Shown here: positions 11,885-24,400 of the stretch, in pieces | How the letters are laid out: every line of letters starts with the position of its first letter | How positions within the stretch are numbered: position 1 is the stretch's first letter | Source of the DNA: Pelodera strongyloides | Taxonomy: Eukaryota > Nematoda > Chromadorea > Rhabditida > Rhabditidae | NCBI GenBank assembly: GCA_036852015.1 | Contig: JAANDG010000146.1 | Location: 1 to 64,000, forward strand | Length of the DNA: 64,000 nucleotides | Direction of reading: 5' to 3' | Notes under the pieces: generated by a model | Databases searched by the model: none | Told to the model about the DNA's origin: nothing | The model's input: the letters and a program-made list of their open reading frames with translations, nothing else | Made by a program: the position numbers and the translations under genes

Positions 11885-12622
11885 GAACTAGATGAACACA
11901 TTTATGGATGTGTTTGCTTATGAAAGGGGGAAACATTATTTTATTGTTGGGTAATTATGCCCAACTGGTCAGTTAGTATGTGTTTTGGTGTGGAGAAAAG
12001 GGCGTAAGGTTCCGGGACGAATAATTTAGTTTTCGAGTTTCACAATTTTTTACTTTTTGAGGTTGAACAACCAAGTGACCTCAGAACCTGCGCAGCGTTC
12101 CTATGGCTCGCAATTTTTCGCCACGACGCCTTCGTGCTCTTAGGCGAGGAGGTTAATGAGTATCAAAAAGTGAGCCCAGCCAGAGCCATATTATATCGGA
12201 GCGGATAGCTTGAGTCCCCTTGGTTCCGTACACTAGCCGTGGGAATGCAGTTGTCCAATTTCAAAAGCATGCGCCAAACCGCTTTAATTTTAAATGTTAT
12301 GTAACTTTATGCCGCCGGTATCTCGGTTTCATCGTTGGACTCTCCGTCGCCCAATCGTATAATATAAAGGACAAACTTATAACAGTTTTATCAATTTGCG
12401 ATGCATATCACATATGTAAGCTCCTGATGAAACATTTCTAAATAATATACTCTAACCTGGTGTTTATTGCTCTTTTATGCGAAACCAATAATCGCACCGG
12501 ACCAGACATGTAAATTTGAATGAAATTACGAAATTTCGCCTTTTTTGTTGGGCTCTGATCCTCAACGTACTGTAACCCTATCCACCTTTTTTGGAGAGTG
12601 GAAAAGGAGCATCTGCCTTGTG

Positions 12623-12670
12623 GACTCTCTCTCTCCCTATCTTTCTCTCTCTCTTTCTCTCTCTCCTTCT

Positions 12671-12725
<55 letters not shown>

Positions 12726-12770
12726 CCTCTCTCTCCCCCCTCTCTCTCCCTCTCTCTCTCTCTCCTAATC
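12623..12770. repeat. (CT)n microsatellite
   Basis: Long (CT)n run with a few interruptions. Frames across it are low-complexity. Confidence 0.95.
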
Positions 12771-12911
12771 TAATCCTCTCCACGTCCCAAATCTGGAAGA
12801 TCGAGGAACTTCAACACGTGCACATCCGAAGAGATTCTTTTCTTTTGCAGAATACATTTCCCAAACTTTCCGATTCCATTAAACTTGTTCCGTCATCCAA
12901 ATACACAACAT

Positions 12912-13046
12912 TTAAAGCGGTATGGCACGTGGTTTTGAAATATTTATTCCCACGATGCATTATGAGCAACTGGTTTCCATTCTGTGTCGGAAATGTCCAC
13001 GCCGCACGCGAATATTTGTTTTCAAACCACGTGCATACCACTTTAA
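12912..13046. mobile_element. MITE family B copy
   Basis: TTAA-AGCGGTATGGCACGTGG left end and CCACGTGCATACCACT-TTAA right end, with a short interior resembling the other B copies. Confidence 0.85.
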
Positions 13047-13168
13047 ATGTTTTAGAACGATTAGTCATTCTCCCTTTCGCCCTGTTTTACCATTGAACCA
13101 GCTGTTCGCTCCGTCTTCCTTCCCAGATTATTCAGTCAGGATGCCTGTTTTTTCATATGTCTACCCTA

Positions 13169-13347
13169 TTAAAGCGATATATCGGCCGGTTTCTGAAAAC
13201 ATATGACGTAAAGCTGCATTCCCATACGTTGTATGCAAATTAATACAAATGACTAAAAAATCACAGACTATCGCAGCATTTGCATATTCGACATATGGGA
13301 ATACAGCGTCCAGCCTACGTTTCAAAAACCAGATGTTTTACCACTTG
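13169..13347. mobile_element. MITE family C copy
   Basis: TTAA-AGCGATATATCGGCCGG left end and CGTTTCAAAAACCAGATG right part, with paired TTGTATGCAAATTAAT and CAGCATTTGCATATTC octamer blocks inside. Confidence 0.75.
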
Positions 13348-14791
13348 AAAGGTCTATTTCGGAATTGGAATGGAAATTAAATCCTTTGCTGAACTTCATC
13401 ACGCTCTGATTCCCACGCTTCTTTCCTGCTGCCACGGTTCCGATTAATTTGCATGTTGCAAACGAACAACCCACGAGCCAGCACGTCACAGCGAATCATT
13501 TTTGCCAACGAGAAAGCTTGCTGCGCCAATCTCTCGCCAGTTTATCGCGAGTTCTCCTAGTATTATTTGCTACGTCAGACGAAGATAAGGCGATGTGCAC
13601 ATTTCCGTCGCATCTTCGCGCTGAAATTTGATGTTAGGTTCTCCCGCGCACCACCCAAACTTCATTAAATGGACCAGAATTCAGAGTAGTAGACACGATG
13701 GTGTCACTTTCGCCGTGGTGTTCTTGAAGGAGCCCTCGTGCTAGAATACCATGATGGTTGCACTCGTACCATGGTGATACCATACTCACCTATGGTGTTA
13801 CCGTACACTATGCGTTACTCCAGTATCATTTACCCTTTCCGTTCTCTCATGTTTAATGCCAAAATATAATTACGATCACATTTAGTACCAACTTTTCAGT
13901 TTGATTTTGAGTTTCCCCGCTAATGAAGTTTACATTAAATAAATAAGATAGGGTAATCAAGAAATGCTTTTCTACGTATTTTGCACTCGCGCTAAAATTG
14001 TGCGAAAATTATAAATTAGTTCCGCGAGCAGCGGAGTTTCGGAGCCACTGTTTTACGTGCGGCACAAGCTACACTTTCATACTAATAACTATTAGCGTAG
14101 TAAATAGTAATGAGCACATTAATCGGGAGTGCCTTTTTGAACTACTCTAGTAGTTCTAAGTTCTAAGTTCTGGTTAGGCTTTAGCAAGAATGGAGTCACA
14201 TTTTAGTTAGTTGTTACCATCCAGAATGCTCCTACCTATTTGTCCTAAATGAGATTTTTACAAGCATTACGAAATCCTCTACTACCTTATACATGCAAAT
14301 TGAGTTACTTCCTGCACCCTACCGGTGCAGATATGCATAAAAAATGTTCATATGATATAATGCATCGATGCAGTTATCCGCCAGACGTCTCACAAACCAC
14401 CTGTTATATCGCTTTACAACCGTTAACTTTATTGTAAAGGTCCAAATTCGGACTAAAAGAACGAAAGAAACTTAAAATAAATCAGTATATCGGTTTTCGA
14501 TCTCGGCATGGAAAATAATTCACTCTTGAGGCGTAAGCCACTTTTTCCCATTATTATTTTATTAAAGTGCTAAATTAATTTCGCGGGGGAACTATTTTAT
14601 TCTACGGCTTTTAGTATGTACCTGCCCTTAAGTGGTTTCTGGGACTATAGGTGTATTTTAACCCTGTGTTTTGTATATAATAACTTCCGTATTATTAGTA
14701 CTACGTAGTAACTTAACCTTTTACCTTTACATAATTTATAAGTATGTAGAACTTTCTTCCCAACTCTTTATATATCTATGTTTACGCTTTT

Positions 14792-14941
14792 TTAAAGCGG
14801 TATGACACGTGATTTTGAAACGATTTCTTGGCAAGTGCATTTACATGATATGTTAAATGTGCCCTTATTTATGTGTCGTAAAAGGCAAATAAGGGAAATG
14901 GGAACGAATTTATACCAAAACTACGTGGCGTACCAGTTTAA
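14792..14941. mobile_element. MITE family B copy
   Basis: TTAA-AGCGGTATGACACGTG left end and AAACTACGTGGCGTACCAGT-TTAA right end. Confidence 0.75.
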
Positions 14942-15383
14942 TGAGAAGAGTTAGAAAGAAACACTGGCTAGAAACAAAAGATACAATTAATTTAATATGT
15001 CAAGAAGCCCCTAATTTACCTTCGTTTAGCTTCAAGCACAAGGTCTGTTCGTATACTGCTACATGATTGCTGCACTAAGAACCTTTTCATTTGATCCTTA
15101 TTCTGACTTTCTTTACTTTTACACTTTCGGGTTATCAAGCTCGAGCTTTTTATTGAATTTTATTACTTATTAATATTTTTGTTATACATAATATTATTTT
15201 CTCTAATATAGTTTTCATATTATTATCCATTTATTGTTTCTTTGTTTCATTCCTTACTTTCTTCAGTGCAATTTTTCGTGTTACCTGTCGGCGATATACT
15301 ATTTGCTTTCCGTTTTCATTTTGTTGCGTGAACTGACCTAGCGTAACGCACATAGACACAAACAAACAAACAAATGTCATGTA

Positions 15384-15390
15384 TTTTCAG
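15384..15390 (+). promoter_or_regulatory. Putative trans-splice acceptor for the GPCR gene
   Basis: TATTTTCAG ends 17 nt before the ATG and no coding exon is evident upstream. This is the usual layout of a nematode spliced-leader acceptor. An ordinary cis-spliced 5' UTR exon would look the same. Confidence 0.4.
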
Positions 15391-15407
15391 TTTTCCACCT
15401 CCTCCGC

Positions 15408-16157
15408 ATGGACGTCGGTGATCGTTGCGCAGAATGCGAATACAAAGCCACCGAAGAGGACAAACTCGCTGCGATTGTCATATTTTTGGTGAGAATATAT
15501 TAAAGTGGTATGACAGGTGGTTTTGAAAGTATCCAGGTAAGTACGCTCCCTTTTATTTCATGCAAATTGTCCGCACAAAAAGGAACACTGTTTGCATATA
15601 TACACGGAGATGCGCTGTCCAGGATACGTTCAAAAACCACGTGCCATACTACTTTAGTAATTTCTAATTTCCATGGACTGCCTTTTCCGGCACCGAATGG
15701 CACCGAAATTTGCATATAATATATACAAAACAAACTTTGGTCCAAGTTATTTGATATTGCGAGTTGCAAGTGCATTGCAATTCGACACATTTTCTAGGAA
15801 TAGGCGATTATAAAATTTACGCCCCAGTATTAAATTACACCCACTATTTTTTGTGGATTTTGTGCAACGTGCGGGCTTTGTTAGGATTTGGTGAGTTACG
15901 AATTGAAGAGAGGGAATGAATACTTTGTAAAGATGTCATTTTAAAGGGATGTGGTGTGGCCTGTTTTGCACACAAACATCTGCAAACGCCACACACACAT
16001 CCACACACAAATGCACACACACACGGACATACACACATGTACACACAGGTACATAAACACACAGGTACATAAACATACAAACATACACACATACATGCAT
16101 ACACACACGCACACACGCACACACAGACACACAGACACACACAACCACACACACACA

Positions 16158-16234
<77 letters not shown>

Positions 16235-16841
16235 TGCGAAAAGAGAGATTGACAGTCGTCTGCAAGTCGGAAGCTCTTATAAAGAATAAGGTTCCAAGCG
16301 ATAGTACATCCGTTTTTAAACGGATTTTGGATCTAGTGCTCGGTACAAAAACCTTCTTATGCCGCTTTAATTACATAAACTTTTCCAGACCGCTTTAACC
16401 GGAGTGATCGCCAATGCTCTGATCGCGTTCACAATCGGTCGACTTCCCCTATTGCGAAATTCCTTCGGCACCCTTCTCCGACTACAGTCCTCAGCCGGGG
16501 CGGTATTCCTAGTCATATGGTCCGGCTACTTCGCGCCCGCCCTATTTTTGTGAGTTTAACCTTGGTTATTTAAAGTGGTATGGCAGGTGGTTTGTGTGAG
16601 CTTAGCCCTGGTTATGCAAGGCATTATGACACCTGGTTCGCGTGTTTTAACCATGGTCATTTAAAGTGGTATGACATCCGGTTTGTATGAATCCTAGTCA
16701 TATGGGCCGGATGCTGCGCATCCACCCTGTGAGTTTTCCGCAACACGTCCTTTTTTCATTGTTACCTGCTGATCTCTCTGCCAATCATGATAACTCGAGT
16801 AGTTGAGTGGTAAGGGAGGTCGGGAGAGGGAGGGACAGAGT

Positions 16842-16885
<44 letters not shown>

Positions 16886-18700
16886 GGGAGAGAGTGAGTG
16901 AGAGGATTCCTAGGGCAACAGTGGGTCCACGGTTAACTTTTGCCCCTCAAAGTGGTATCTTGCTTCAGCGACCTCGGCTTCGTGAAAATGTTTGTGATAG
17001 CGGAGAAGTTCGGAAGGATCTTACTTATCTGCTATGATATTTCCATTTACACCCATCTCGTGATGTCGATAAACAGGTAAGTTCTATATAAAAACTTAAA
17101 GCGGAATGACACGTGGTTTGTGTTTGTGAACCGGGAATGTAAACACATTCCACGTCTCTTCATGTGCGGTTTAAAGTGGTGTGCTACGTGGTTTCGCGAG
17201 CCATAACCCATACAAAATCATATTTACATGTATTATGCAAATGAAGTTCCATTTTGTGCTTTTCAGTGCTGATGGGCACAGAATGGAACACAATCCAAAA
17301 CCACGTACCATACCGCTTTCAGGTTCGTCTCACTCTATTTTCCGACGAAGTACAGTAGGATATTCACGGAGAGGACCACGACAGCTATAGTAATTACGAT
17401 ATTGATCGGATCACTCGCTTTCTCTTTCGTCCTACCGGCAGGTAAGCTCATTCGGAGCATGATGGCTAATTGGTTTGAATTACCTCTAATTACCCTAGTT
17501 AGGGGTAATTTCGTGATGAGAGCCTGGGGCCGAAAGCTAATATTTTTGTGCTTGCTTCTAGAGAACTAAATTAAAAAAAACTATGTGGCGACCAGTCGCC
17601 TTCGCATGTTCTAGAAAAAATAGTCGCCAAGTGGTCTCTATGGCAGTACTGTAATTCCTTTCCTTCCTGTTGGGTTTCTCAAACTCCCAATAGTTTCCCA
17701 AGTTACCGACCACTTGGCAACCATTTCGAGACCATTTTACAATTTATTATAGTACTGTAATTCCGTTCTTTCCAGTAAACTGCATGATGGGTTTCTCCAA
17801 CGCCAAATGGATGTTGGACTATCAAGCCTCGTGCGACTTTACCGTTCTTTATTACGGCGAATTCCTTAGAGCCGTTATCCTCGTCGCCACGATTTTCATC
17901 ATTAATTTATTCACGCTCATCAAAATGCACCTGCACAATCGACGGAAACAGCAGGTAAAACTTTATTAAAGCGAAATACCGGCCGGTTTTTAAAAAGCAT
18001 CGTGGAAACTTGCACTCTTATGTATTTATGCTAAGCGGGGTCGAATCGGGGTAGACATTTTTATTTTAAATTATGCTCATTTGCATATGATGAATAAAAC
18101 TGAAGATGCCCCCCATCGGTTTCAAAAAACGGCCGGCATTTCGCTTTAAAGCGGCTTGACACGTGTTTCTCAAACGATAAACAGTTCTTCGCTCGTCACT
18201 CACCACGCATCACAGAACACATCACACTCATTAGAATACGCTGCACAACAAACATATCAGCATAGAATATTGGATTTTATAGTTTGAAGGCTGGTTCATC
18301 ACCTGAGCAAAAGTAACTTATGTCATCAGTTGGCAGGTGATGTGCATATGACGCGGAAATCCAGCACATGATTCAAAAACCACGCGTCATAGCCTCATAG
18401 CGCTTTAATTTTTATTTAAATTTTAGAGCCTTCAGTAGATATGTTTACAAATTTAGGGAGTCACTGCTTTTGAGACCACACAGCAGCTCAAACGAAAGGA
18501 GGCCGAGTCTAATTTCGTAAAACAAGTAAGTAAGAAAATGTTTATTAGAACCGAGGAAATTACATATTAATCTTATTTTTCCTCCATTGATCCGATTATT
18601 ATGTTCCTACACGAGGCGAGTTTCTCGGGAGATTTCCGGAATACAATAGACAAGCTCTGAAACACCCTCTTTCTCGCTCGCTCCCTCCTTCTCTCTCTCC

Positions 18701-18739
<39 letters not shown>

Positions 18740-19473
18740 CTACTCTACTTAACCCTAAAACTTGAAATTATGGAATTCTCGCTAACTTTGATCCTCTCCT
18801 TTTCAGGTCTGCCTCCAAGGTTCCGCGTACGCCCTCGAACTATTCACCTATTTTCTAATAGCCAATTATTGCCCATCAAAGTGGCCCAATTTTCTCCTCA
18901 CCACATGGGCCTGGATCATGGTGCACACAACGGATGGGTTGGTGAATCTTTTGAATCTTTTTAGAAATCGAACAAGCCAGTAGAGCGTAAGTCTTTTGTG
19001 GCACGCGGCGAACTAAAAACCCCGCGCAGCCCTCGCCAGGTCCCTCAAGACCAAGAACCTGCCGAAGATACGGCCGCCATTTACACCGTGATCTTGCGCC
19101 TCAGAAAGTTGTTTTCTACATCAAAACCACAAAAAAAAAAGTTATCGCGTTACAAATCCGGACCGGCAGAAAATTTTGAAGGCATGCCACTCAGATTCAC
19201 GGGCTTCACCCCATGCATTGTGTGCAAATTGTGTTACATTCTGCGCCGGAATTGCACAGAAGGGTACATTAGCAAACCACGCGTCATATAGCTTTAAACA
19301 TTAAACTCCCGCTTTGCAGGTTGATCACTCTGCTGTTCAACAAACAATTCCGAGCGTTATTCTTCACGCCGGAAAGTTCAAGAAGTCGTCCGTCGGCCAC
19401 TATGGGATCCAGTAAGGTGATAACCCCAACTCTTCCTGTTAAATCACCGTCAGAACATGAAGTTATGCTCTGA
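15408..19473 (+). CDS. Srx-type serpentine chemoreceptor (7TM GPCR)
   Basis: Eight exons, all phases checked: 15408-15488, 16389-16549, 16969-17076, 17323-17441, 17776-17954, 18457-18525, 18807-18937, 19320-19473 (TGA); 1002 nt, 333 aa, normal for the class. Visible Srx features: TM1 with [16 protein letters not shown] before TM2; TM3 with [29 protein letters not shown] in the second intracellular loop; TM5 ending [22 protein letters not shown] leading into TM6; [16 protein letters not shown] then [15 protein letters not shown] at TM7. Such receptors sit in sensory-neuron membranes and detect chemical cues in C. elegans; the ligand is unknown. Exon 7 uses a GTTGGT donor. Read-through instead gives [14 protein letters not shown] and TAG at 18981-18983, a possible alternative C-terminus. 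Introns 1, 3, 5, 6 and 7 hold MITE sequence. Repeats resembling the stop region follow the gene. Confidence 0.88.
15500..15657. mobile_element. MITE family B copy
   Basis: Starts 11 nt after the GPCR exon 1 donor with TTAA-AGTGGTATGACAGGTGG. Right end CCACGTGCCATACTACTTTA. Confidence 0.8.
15985..16232. repeat. (CA)n microsatellite
   Basis: A 250-bp CA-rich tract in GPCR intron 1, with pure (CA)n near the end. Apparent Cys/Val ORFs on the minus strand are artefacts. Confidence 0.97.
16841..16903. repeat. (AG)n microsatellite
   Basis: (AG)n run in GPCR intron 2. Solo family B ends lie upstream at 16571-16700. Confidence 0.95.
17096..17320. mobile_element. Family B MITE sequence filling GPCR intron 3
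   Basis: A left end (TTAA-AGCGGAATGACACGTGG) starts 19 nt after the donor. A second B copy runs from TTAA at 17171 to CCACGTACCATACCGCTTT, which directly precedes the CAG acceptor of exon 4. The 246-bp intron is essentially MITE sequence. Confidence 0.75.
17966..18149. mobile_element. MITE family A copy 10
   Basis: Starts 11 nt after the GPCR exon 5 donor. TTAA at both edges; the right TTAA is shared with the next family B copy. Confidence 0.9.
18146..18408. mobile_element. MITE family B copy
   Basis: TTAA-AGCGGCTTGACACGTG left end and ACCACGCGTCATAGC...CGCT-TTAA right end, in GPCR intron 5. Confidence 0.7.
18661..18734. repeat. (CT)n microsatellite
   Basis: (CT)n run in GPCR intron 6. Confidence 0.95.
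19190..19297. mobile_element. MITE family B right part
   Basis: ACCACGCGTCATATAGCT-TTAA right end in GPCR intron 7, 21 nt before the exon 8 acceptor. The left end is not clear. Confidence 0.55.
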
Positions 19474-19645
19474 ACCACAGGATCATACTCTAAACTACAG
19501 ACTACAGGATCATACTCTAAACTACAGACTACATAGATCAGGCTCTAAACTACAGACTACAGGATCATACTCTAAACTACAGACTACAGGATCATACTCT
19601 AAACTACAGACTACATAGAGCAGGCTCTAAACTACAGACTACAGA
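19463..19645 (+). repeat. Minisatellite of about 30 bp starting at the GPCR stop codon
   Basis: Five to six units of GGATCATACTCTAAACTACA-GACTACA. The first, diverged unit is the gene's own TTATGCTCTGAACCACAGGA, in which CTCTGA holds the stop codon. Later units read CTCTAA at that place. Confidence 0.8.
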
Positions 19646-19649
19646 TTAG

Positions 19650-21460
19650 AGCAGTCAATAAACTAGCTACGGCACAGTACATGAAGTTCATACCTGCTAT
19701 AGGGCATAGCGTCAACTACTGGTTAGGAGCTTAGCCGTAATCTAATAAGCTACAACATACTGAAGCACTACTTTAGAGCGTACACGTCAAGTCACTCGAG
19801 CCACGCTACAGATTGTAAATCACGATAGCTTAGGTTATCGTTAGTAGTTAGTCGAGTTGAAATACACCCCGCACTCTATGCTAACCTATTAACAAATCAA
19901 AACCCTGCTTTCTAACACAGTCTGATTTACTTCGAAGTAAGCACTACTTCATAACTTGGAGGTGATGTGGTGCTCTGTAACCTAATTGCTAGTTCGATTG
20001 CTAATTGCCTAATTATCTTCAGACAATGACAAAACAAGGCGCTACAGTATCCTATCTGCGCTGATTATATGACGAAGCTCCTTCTCTTATCATAATTACT
20101 TACTGTCTTCATTCCCTGTTATAAATATCAACTAATATCAAATCCAGCTATGGTATGTCTCTATGAGGTCAATATCCTGTAAGCTCGTAACTACGTCAAT
20201 TCAAACGCAAGAATACCAACTCCCTCTAGGCCTCTAGCGCTTACACTCTCCAAAATATAAAATCACTAACTATTAATTAATGCCCTACTAATTTGCACAG
20301 AACGAATAAAGCGGTACGGCACGTACTTTGTGAAGAGATACTCTATGTACCCTTTCGGTACAAAATGGAACCCGGGCATGTAGTCGCGCATCATAAGTTT
20401 CACAAACCACGCACCATACCGCTTGGTGTTCAGCTAAACTCGTTAATATACACAAGGGTCAATCTTACACAAAGTACAATTATAATTATCAGCTTGAACA
20501 TAATTACTTAGTATTCTTATTTAATATTTATATTTTAATTATCCGCAATTTTCAGACTCAGTCCCACTCAACCTGTGGCTATATTACCGGGTATTTATGC
20601 ATCTCTTATTGAAAATTATCCATATATGGGTTATCCTACTTATCAATAATTATGAATCAATTATCTTACTTATCAATAAATATTATTATATTATTATGTA
20701 TTAATTATAGGAACCATTTCGCCAAGTGTTCAAGACTAATAAACGCACGTTTCTTGTCGTTTCGCATGTTTTGTATGCATGTTTATAATAAACAATTTGC
20801 TTCAAAGTTCAATAAATATATTTTAAGAAATTTATGCCGACTTACAAAAAACAAAAAAGACCATATAAAACATCAACTATTATAAACAACAATGCACATC
20901 AAAAAGACTGTTAGTATGAGAACAGTTGTTAATCAAATAATAACACAACACATCTGAAGTGCGAAACAGCGACAGGCAAATTTTGCAAAACATAAATGGA
21001 TATATTGAAACATCAGTATAATGTAATGGAAAAGAATTACATAATAATAATAATAATAATAATGAAACAAATGCTGCATATTTCAGGACGTAACGCAACA
21101 TTCAAGAGCTCAATCAAAAAGTACACATATTTTTATGCTCGTAAGTATCATAACCTACTGCCTAACACCGTATGAGTTACTTCAGTTGTACACTACGCGT
21201 TATGAACTACGAGTTAACAACATTACTCCTGCGGAATCAATATCAATTTACTAAACTACTAACTTTGAAAACTCTATTCCGAACTTCACTAGATAAAACT
21301 ACAAACATCAAACTACAAGTCGTACAAGCACAAGTTACGAGGTAAATGATATACAGTTGTGAACTTTTTACATGCTTTGCACCCCGCTAAGCATACATCA
21401 ATGTAAAGCAACCAATAAAGTAAATTATTATAAACATAATCTATAAATAAGAACAATATA
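19650..21460. other. AT-rich intergenic interval
   Basis: Lies between the GPCR and the minus-strand gene. It contains one family B MITE (20305-20425), an (AAT)n run near 21040-21062 and many diverged ACTACA words. No exon chain was seen. Confidence 0.55.
20305..20425. mobile_element. MITE family B copy
   Basis: TAAAGCGGTACGGCACGTAC left end and ACCACGCACCATACCGCTT right end. Confidence 0.7.
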
Positions 21461-21463
21461 ATA

Positions 21464-24400
21464 CTAGTTAACTGACTGTTTCGATTCCTGCTCCTGTTTC
21501 AGCTGATACACCAAAAAGTCGCCATCAGATCGCCTGAAAAACAAAAATTACAGATAATAAAACAAAATACGATGTCACAACAAAATGTTTCACCCAATGC
21601 TTTTATTTTGGCGCAGACTCACTTCATAATCAAAAGGTGTGCCCACGAAGTAATATCATAGGCGGATAAAAAAACAGTTGCTTCTTTCACTTCACTCACG
21701 TCACGAAGTAGAATATAATTAAACATTTTAACTTAAAGCTATATAACAACCGGGTTTTGAAATGATGTTGGACTGCTGCTTCTCCACACGTTCTATGCAA
21801 ATGACTATGACCATAATTAGAAATTAGAATCGAAAATCGCGCAGTTATTTGCATACACACATCAAATATACGTTTCAAAAACGACCGTTACGTATGGCTT
21901 TAACCAAATTCTTTCTGACTACTGTGGGAAGTCTCAGTCTCAACGATAACACAAGCTAGACGCTAATATACTGCAGCATTAAAAATCTACCGTACCCCGT
22001 AAACTTGCTCGCCAGTTTCTTGCCTGCATCGGTTGGGTCTGAAAACGCGACCTGATCCACGGGAACGCAACGTCCCACAAGGAACCGCGAACAGGCAAAG
22101 GTGAGGAGCGACTGAGCAATGCCTGCAATATTTCCATTATCAAATTTCATTATGAAGTTTCCACTGACTATTCAAACGCATGCAATTTTTGCATGCAGTA
22201 GTGTTATATTAAGCCTAAGTACCACAGTAAGGAAAATGCCTTGACGGCGCTAACACTGCTGTCGAACCTTAGGTTTAGGTTCGTAAGATTCTAGCCTTTC
22301 AGCAGAACCCAATCGATGAAAAATGTATTACTAACCCGCTCCTCTGGCTGAAGTGTGCACCCAAATCCTATTGATTCCCATAATTGGGTCGCAGCGTTCA
22401 GTCTTCACAGCCTAGATGGATTTCTTTAGTGCACTATTAATAACTATTGATTCTTACTTTAAAGCGAAATAGCGAAATACCGGCCGGTTTTTGAAACGCA
22501 TCGAGTAATCCCTGCTTTCCTATGCTTCATATGCAAATGAGTATAAATTTAAATAAAAAATAGACCCCAATAGACCCCTTTTAGCATAACTGCATAAGAA
22601 TTAAGAATGCTGATATTTGAGATACGTTTCAAAAACCGGCTGGTCTGGTATTTCGCTTTAAGAAACTAAACTTAGTTTATTCAGTTGAAGGAGAAGGAAC
22701 TAAACGTATAATATACAGTTGCAAAAAACACACAAAGACTGCTTTACAGTAGATACCGTTATCTGTTAGAGCGGTAATACAGAAGGGTAAAGGCCATTTA
22801 CTGGTACTATAACCAAGAACTTTTGGCAAGGAAAATATAGAACAATAGAAACAAAACAATTAATTACCTCTCCTGTGCTAAACCACTGTGCTTCATAGAT
22901 AGGATCACATAGAGCTAGACCGGTAAGCAGGCAACCATTCTCGTCTTGTTGAACGCAGACGAACGCCGACCTGCAGGAATGATAGAAAGTCCCCAGATTA
23001 AACCTATAACCCCGGAGTGCTACCGGAAATATATTAGAAATGTGTCATAAATAAACAGAATTTCGGGAAACACATTAGGATTTCCAGATGAGACGTACGC
23101 CGTAACACAACATCGTCAGCTCAGCTCATTCTGAATGTAACAGGGCATAAAACTCGTCGGGAAAAGCTCAAAACCACCACCCAAATCCAAATATTTGTAG
23201 TGCTTCCCAAAATTGTATCCATTTATGGTACGTTTCTAATTTACACCATACCGAAAATTCTCATCGCGACGGTGGTATGGCTACGAGCTCAAGACCACCA
23301 TCCAAATTCATGCAGTTTATGTCATGAATGTAAACAAAGGAAAAACATCGACCTGGAAGAAGTCGAAGGTCCCCAAACGCTCAGTTCTCCACAGAAGCCG
23401 ACCTCTTCATTGACTAAGTTCTGAAAGATACATAGTGCATTGTGCAGGGGAACGTGGACTAGTAAACTAACCTTCATTCAAGAGCGTAACGTTCATCATA
23501 CATAAAGACAATCAAACAAAGGTCCAATTCTCGTAGTTCTATTTGAAAACTATGGGTCTCAAATCCATTGGACATATTATAAAGGTAACCGGGTGATACA
23601 TAGTATAACGGTGTGACGGGGAGACAATGCTCATCAAACACATGGTTAAAGCGAAATAAAGCGGTTTCTGAAACGCATTGCGGACAACTGAATTCGTAGG
23701 TATTGATGCTAATTTGCTCGAATTTAGCTCTATTTTTTATTCTAATTTCATTTGCATAAGCTGCATAAAAATGCAGGTGTGCACGATGCGTTTCAAAAAC
23801 CGGCCAGTATTTCGCTTTGATCTAACGCTATGTCCGATCGTATCCTACCCTTACGACTTCCTTACGACCACGACAGTATGAAAGCAAACCTCAACAATAG
23901 ACGTGATCCTGGATCCCATGCTCAAACACTGTGAAGAATTCCGTAAGTAAAAGAGAATACGGTCACCGATTCTCTCGTAAACAAGTGATCTAAAAAAGGA
24001 AGGTTACCTTTGACAAACGATCAGCGTTATGAGCTTGATCATGAAACGTATCTAGAATCTGTGTTCTCATGTATAAGTATGCAGGTTTCTGTGCCTTTCT
24101 GGATGCTTCCCACACGGAATGGAACGTAATTAGCATATAATACATGGGAGTTGGCCGGTTGGCCCGCACGGAAACATGTCGCATATTGTTTTAAACTTCC
24201 AATCGTTATCGTTAGCACATTTTCTGTGCTTTGGAGGAAAGGAGACATAATATAAATGTAATGTGGCGATACCAAACAAGCTAGCTAGAAAGTGACCATA
24301 GCCTAAGCCCTCCGGCGAACCACCACCGGATTTAGAATATTGCATAAATTAGGAGGGCTCATGGCCGAAACCATCTCCCGATTAGAATATTGTGCATGCG

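Larger units (their letters stand above)
3560..15380. other. Gene-poor repeat-rich interval
   Basis: No exon chain with protein-like composition was found on either strand over nearly 12 kb. The ORFs seen are short, lie in repeats or lack splice partners. The interval is filled with MITEs of families A, B and C, TTTGGTGACC repeats, microsatellites and AT-rich sequence. A small or fast-evolving gene could be missed. Confidence 0.6.

Noticed and set aside
13449..13631. 60-aa plus-strand ORF
   Set aside because: No partner exons, no known motif, and the region is full of repeat fragments.
15844..16289. Cys/Val-rich and His/Thr-rich ORFs
   Set aside because: They are frames of the (CA)n microsatellite in GPCR intron 1.
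19463..19645. CRISPR-like array
   Set aside because: Units are contiguous without unique spacers.
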